Made by a program: the position numbers and the translations under genes. DNA of 64,000 nt, taken from contig NZ_JBBELO010000028.1 of assembly GCF_037404875.1 (NCBI RefSeq), positions 1-64,000 of the forward strand, in the 5' to 3' direction. Below are positions 63,777 through 64,000 of this stretch, in pieces. The notes beneath the pieces were generated by a model, which saw only the letters and a list, made by a program, of their open reading frames with translations, was not told where the DNA came from and ran no database searches. This DNA is from Orlajensenia sp037404875 (GTDB lineage: Bacteria; Actinomycetota; Actinomycetes; Actinomycetales; Microbacteriaceae). Positions within the stretch are counted from its first letter, which is position 1; the number at the start of each line of letters is the position of its first letter.

Positions 63777-64000
63777 TTACGGAATGTAGCCGCGGGCGGC
63801 CTTCGCGTCGTAGATCACGATCACGCCCGTCCAATCGCTGCGGCCGCCGAATTTCGTGGCGTTCGCCAGGCGAACGTACTCCTTTATCCGTTCCAAGCCG
63901 GCGCGAATGGACGACGCCGTGTTCGGCTTGATCTCGTAGATCTTCGTTCCGACCCGGTCGACGCGGGCGGTCACGCCAAGCTCCGCTTCGTGTGTCAGGC
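63777..64000 (-). CDS. C-terminus of a PD-(D/E)XK-like protein, cut by the window edge
   Basis: Only the last 74 or so codons are visible; the frame is open to the right edge. The sequence VDRVGTKIYEIKPNTASSIRAGLERIKEYVRL contains an aspartate followed by a strand with E-x-K (YEIKP), the catalytic pattern of restriction-endonuclease-like nucleases, and ends SDWTGVIVIYDAKAARGYIP. Similar C-termini occur in polymorphic/Rhs-type toxins. No immunity gene follows on this strand. Function is tentative; the N-terminus must be examined. Confidence 0.6.
   Translation of the reverse strand, partial: LTHEAELGVTARVDRVGTKIYEIKPNTASSIRAGLERIKEYVRLANATKFGGRSDWTGVIVIYDAKAARGYIP

Noticed and set aside
63777..63974. 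A complete 65-residue gene starting at the GTG at 63974
   Set aside because: The frame stays open to the window edge and the motif pattern implies a longer protein, so it was annotated as a partial gene.

Overview
The window looks like a chromosomal segment of a high-GC actinobacterium, most probably a member of Microbacteriaceae (order Micrococcales). This is an inference from the roughly 70% GC coding style, many GTG starts, a dnaX-recR-lysC-asd core block, a quinone-linked malate dehydrogenase, a CtpE-like P-type ATPase, an Rv2578c-type radical SAM protein, and dense arrays of a short palindromic repeat with the core CTTCGACAGGCTCAG. No rRNA, tRNA, CRISPR array or transposase was seen.

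Layout. 1-2.3 kb: repeat array, then an ArsR regulator and an MFS exporter overlapping by four bases. 2.3-5.5 kb: dnaX and recR. 5.6-8.6 kb: a small membrane protein and a P-type ATPase. 8.7-13.7 kb: a 1,654-residue secreted nuclease/nucleotidase. 14-16.5 kb: lysC and asd. 16.6-20.7 kb: a MerR regulator divergent from a membrane protein, a secreted alkaline phosphatase and a DMT-family transporter. 20.9-24.6 kb: a membrane histidine kinase, a degenerate-GGDEF membrane protein and an OmpR-type response regulator. 24.7-26.8 kb: a SipW-type signal peptidase between two SipW-dependent secreted proteins. 27.4-33.6 kb: an unusual surface locus with two Tat-type secreted proteins, a Wzz/BY-kinase, an HPr-kinase-like ATPase, two PqqD-like proteins and a nucleotidyltransferase. 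33.9-38.9 kb: mqo between two copies of a long hairpin element, an ABC-F ribosome-protection ATPase with a regulatory-looking leader, and a radical SAM protein behind an SOS-like box. 39.5-43.3 kb: a sensor kinase, a degenerate kinase-like partner, a LuxR-type regulator and thymidine kinase. 43.6-46 kb: an acyltransferase and a CPBP protease among repeat arrays. 46.1-61.1 kb: a complete-looking Wzy-type exopolysaccharide locus (co-polymerase/tyrosine kinase, phosphatase, priming transferase, four or five glycosyltransferases, flippase, polymerase, two acetyl/acyltransferases). 61.2-63.7 kb: a DUF4012 protein and an LSSTG wall-anchored protein. The right edge holds the C-terminus of a PD-(D/E)XK-like protein.

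Most of the accessory content concerns the cell surface: capsule or exopolysaccharide, SipW/TasA-like fibres, Tat-exported proteins, wall anchoring and extracellular DNA degradation. A recurrent GC-rich motif (core CGGGGKAC) lies in front of several of these genes and of the LuxR-type sensory operon, suggesting one regulon. The most novel-looking unit is the HPr-kinase-like/PqqD/nucleotidyltransferase/Tat-protein locus at 27.4-33.6 kb. Many genes have a TANNNT -10 hexamer ending 6-7 bases before the start codon, which predicts widespread leaderless transcription. All family assignments are made by eye without database searches.
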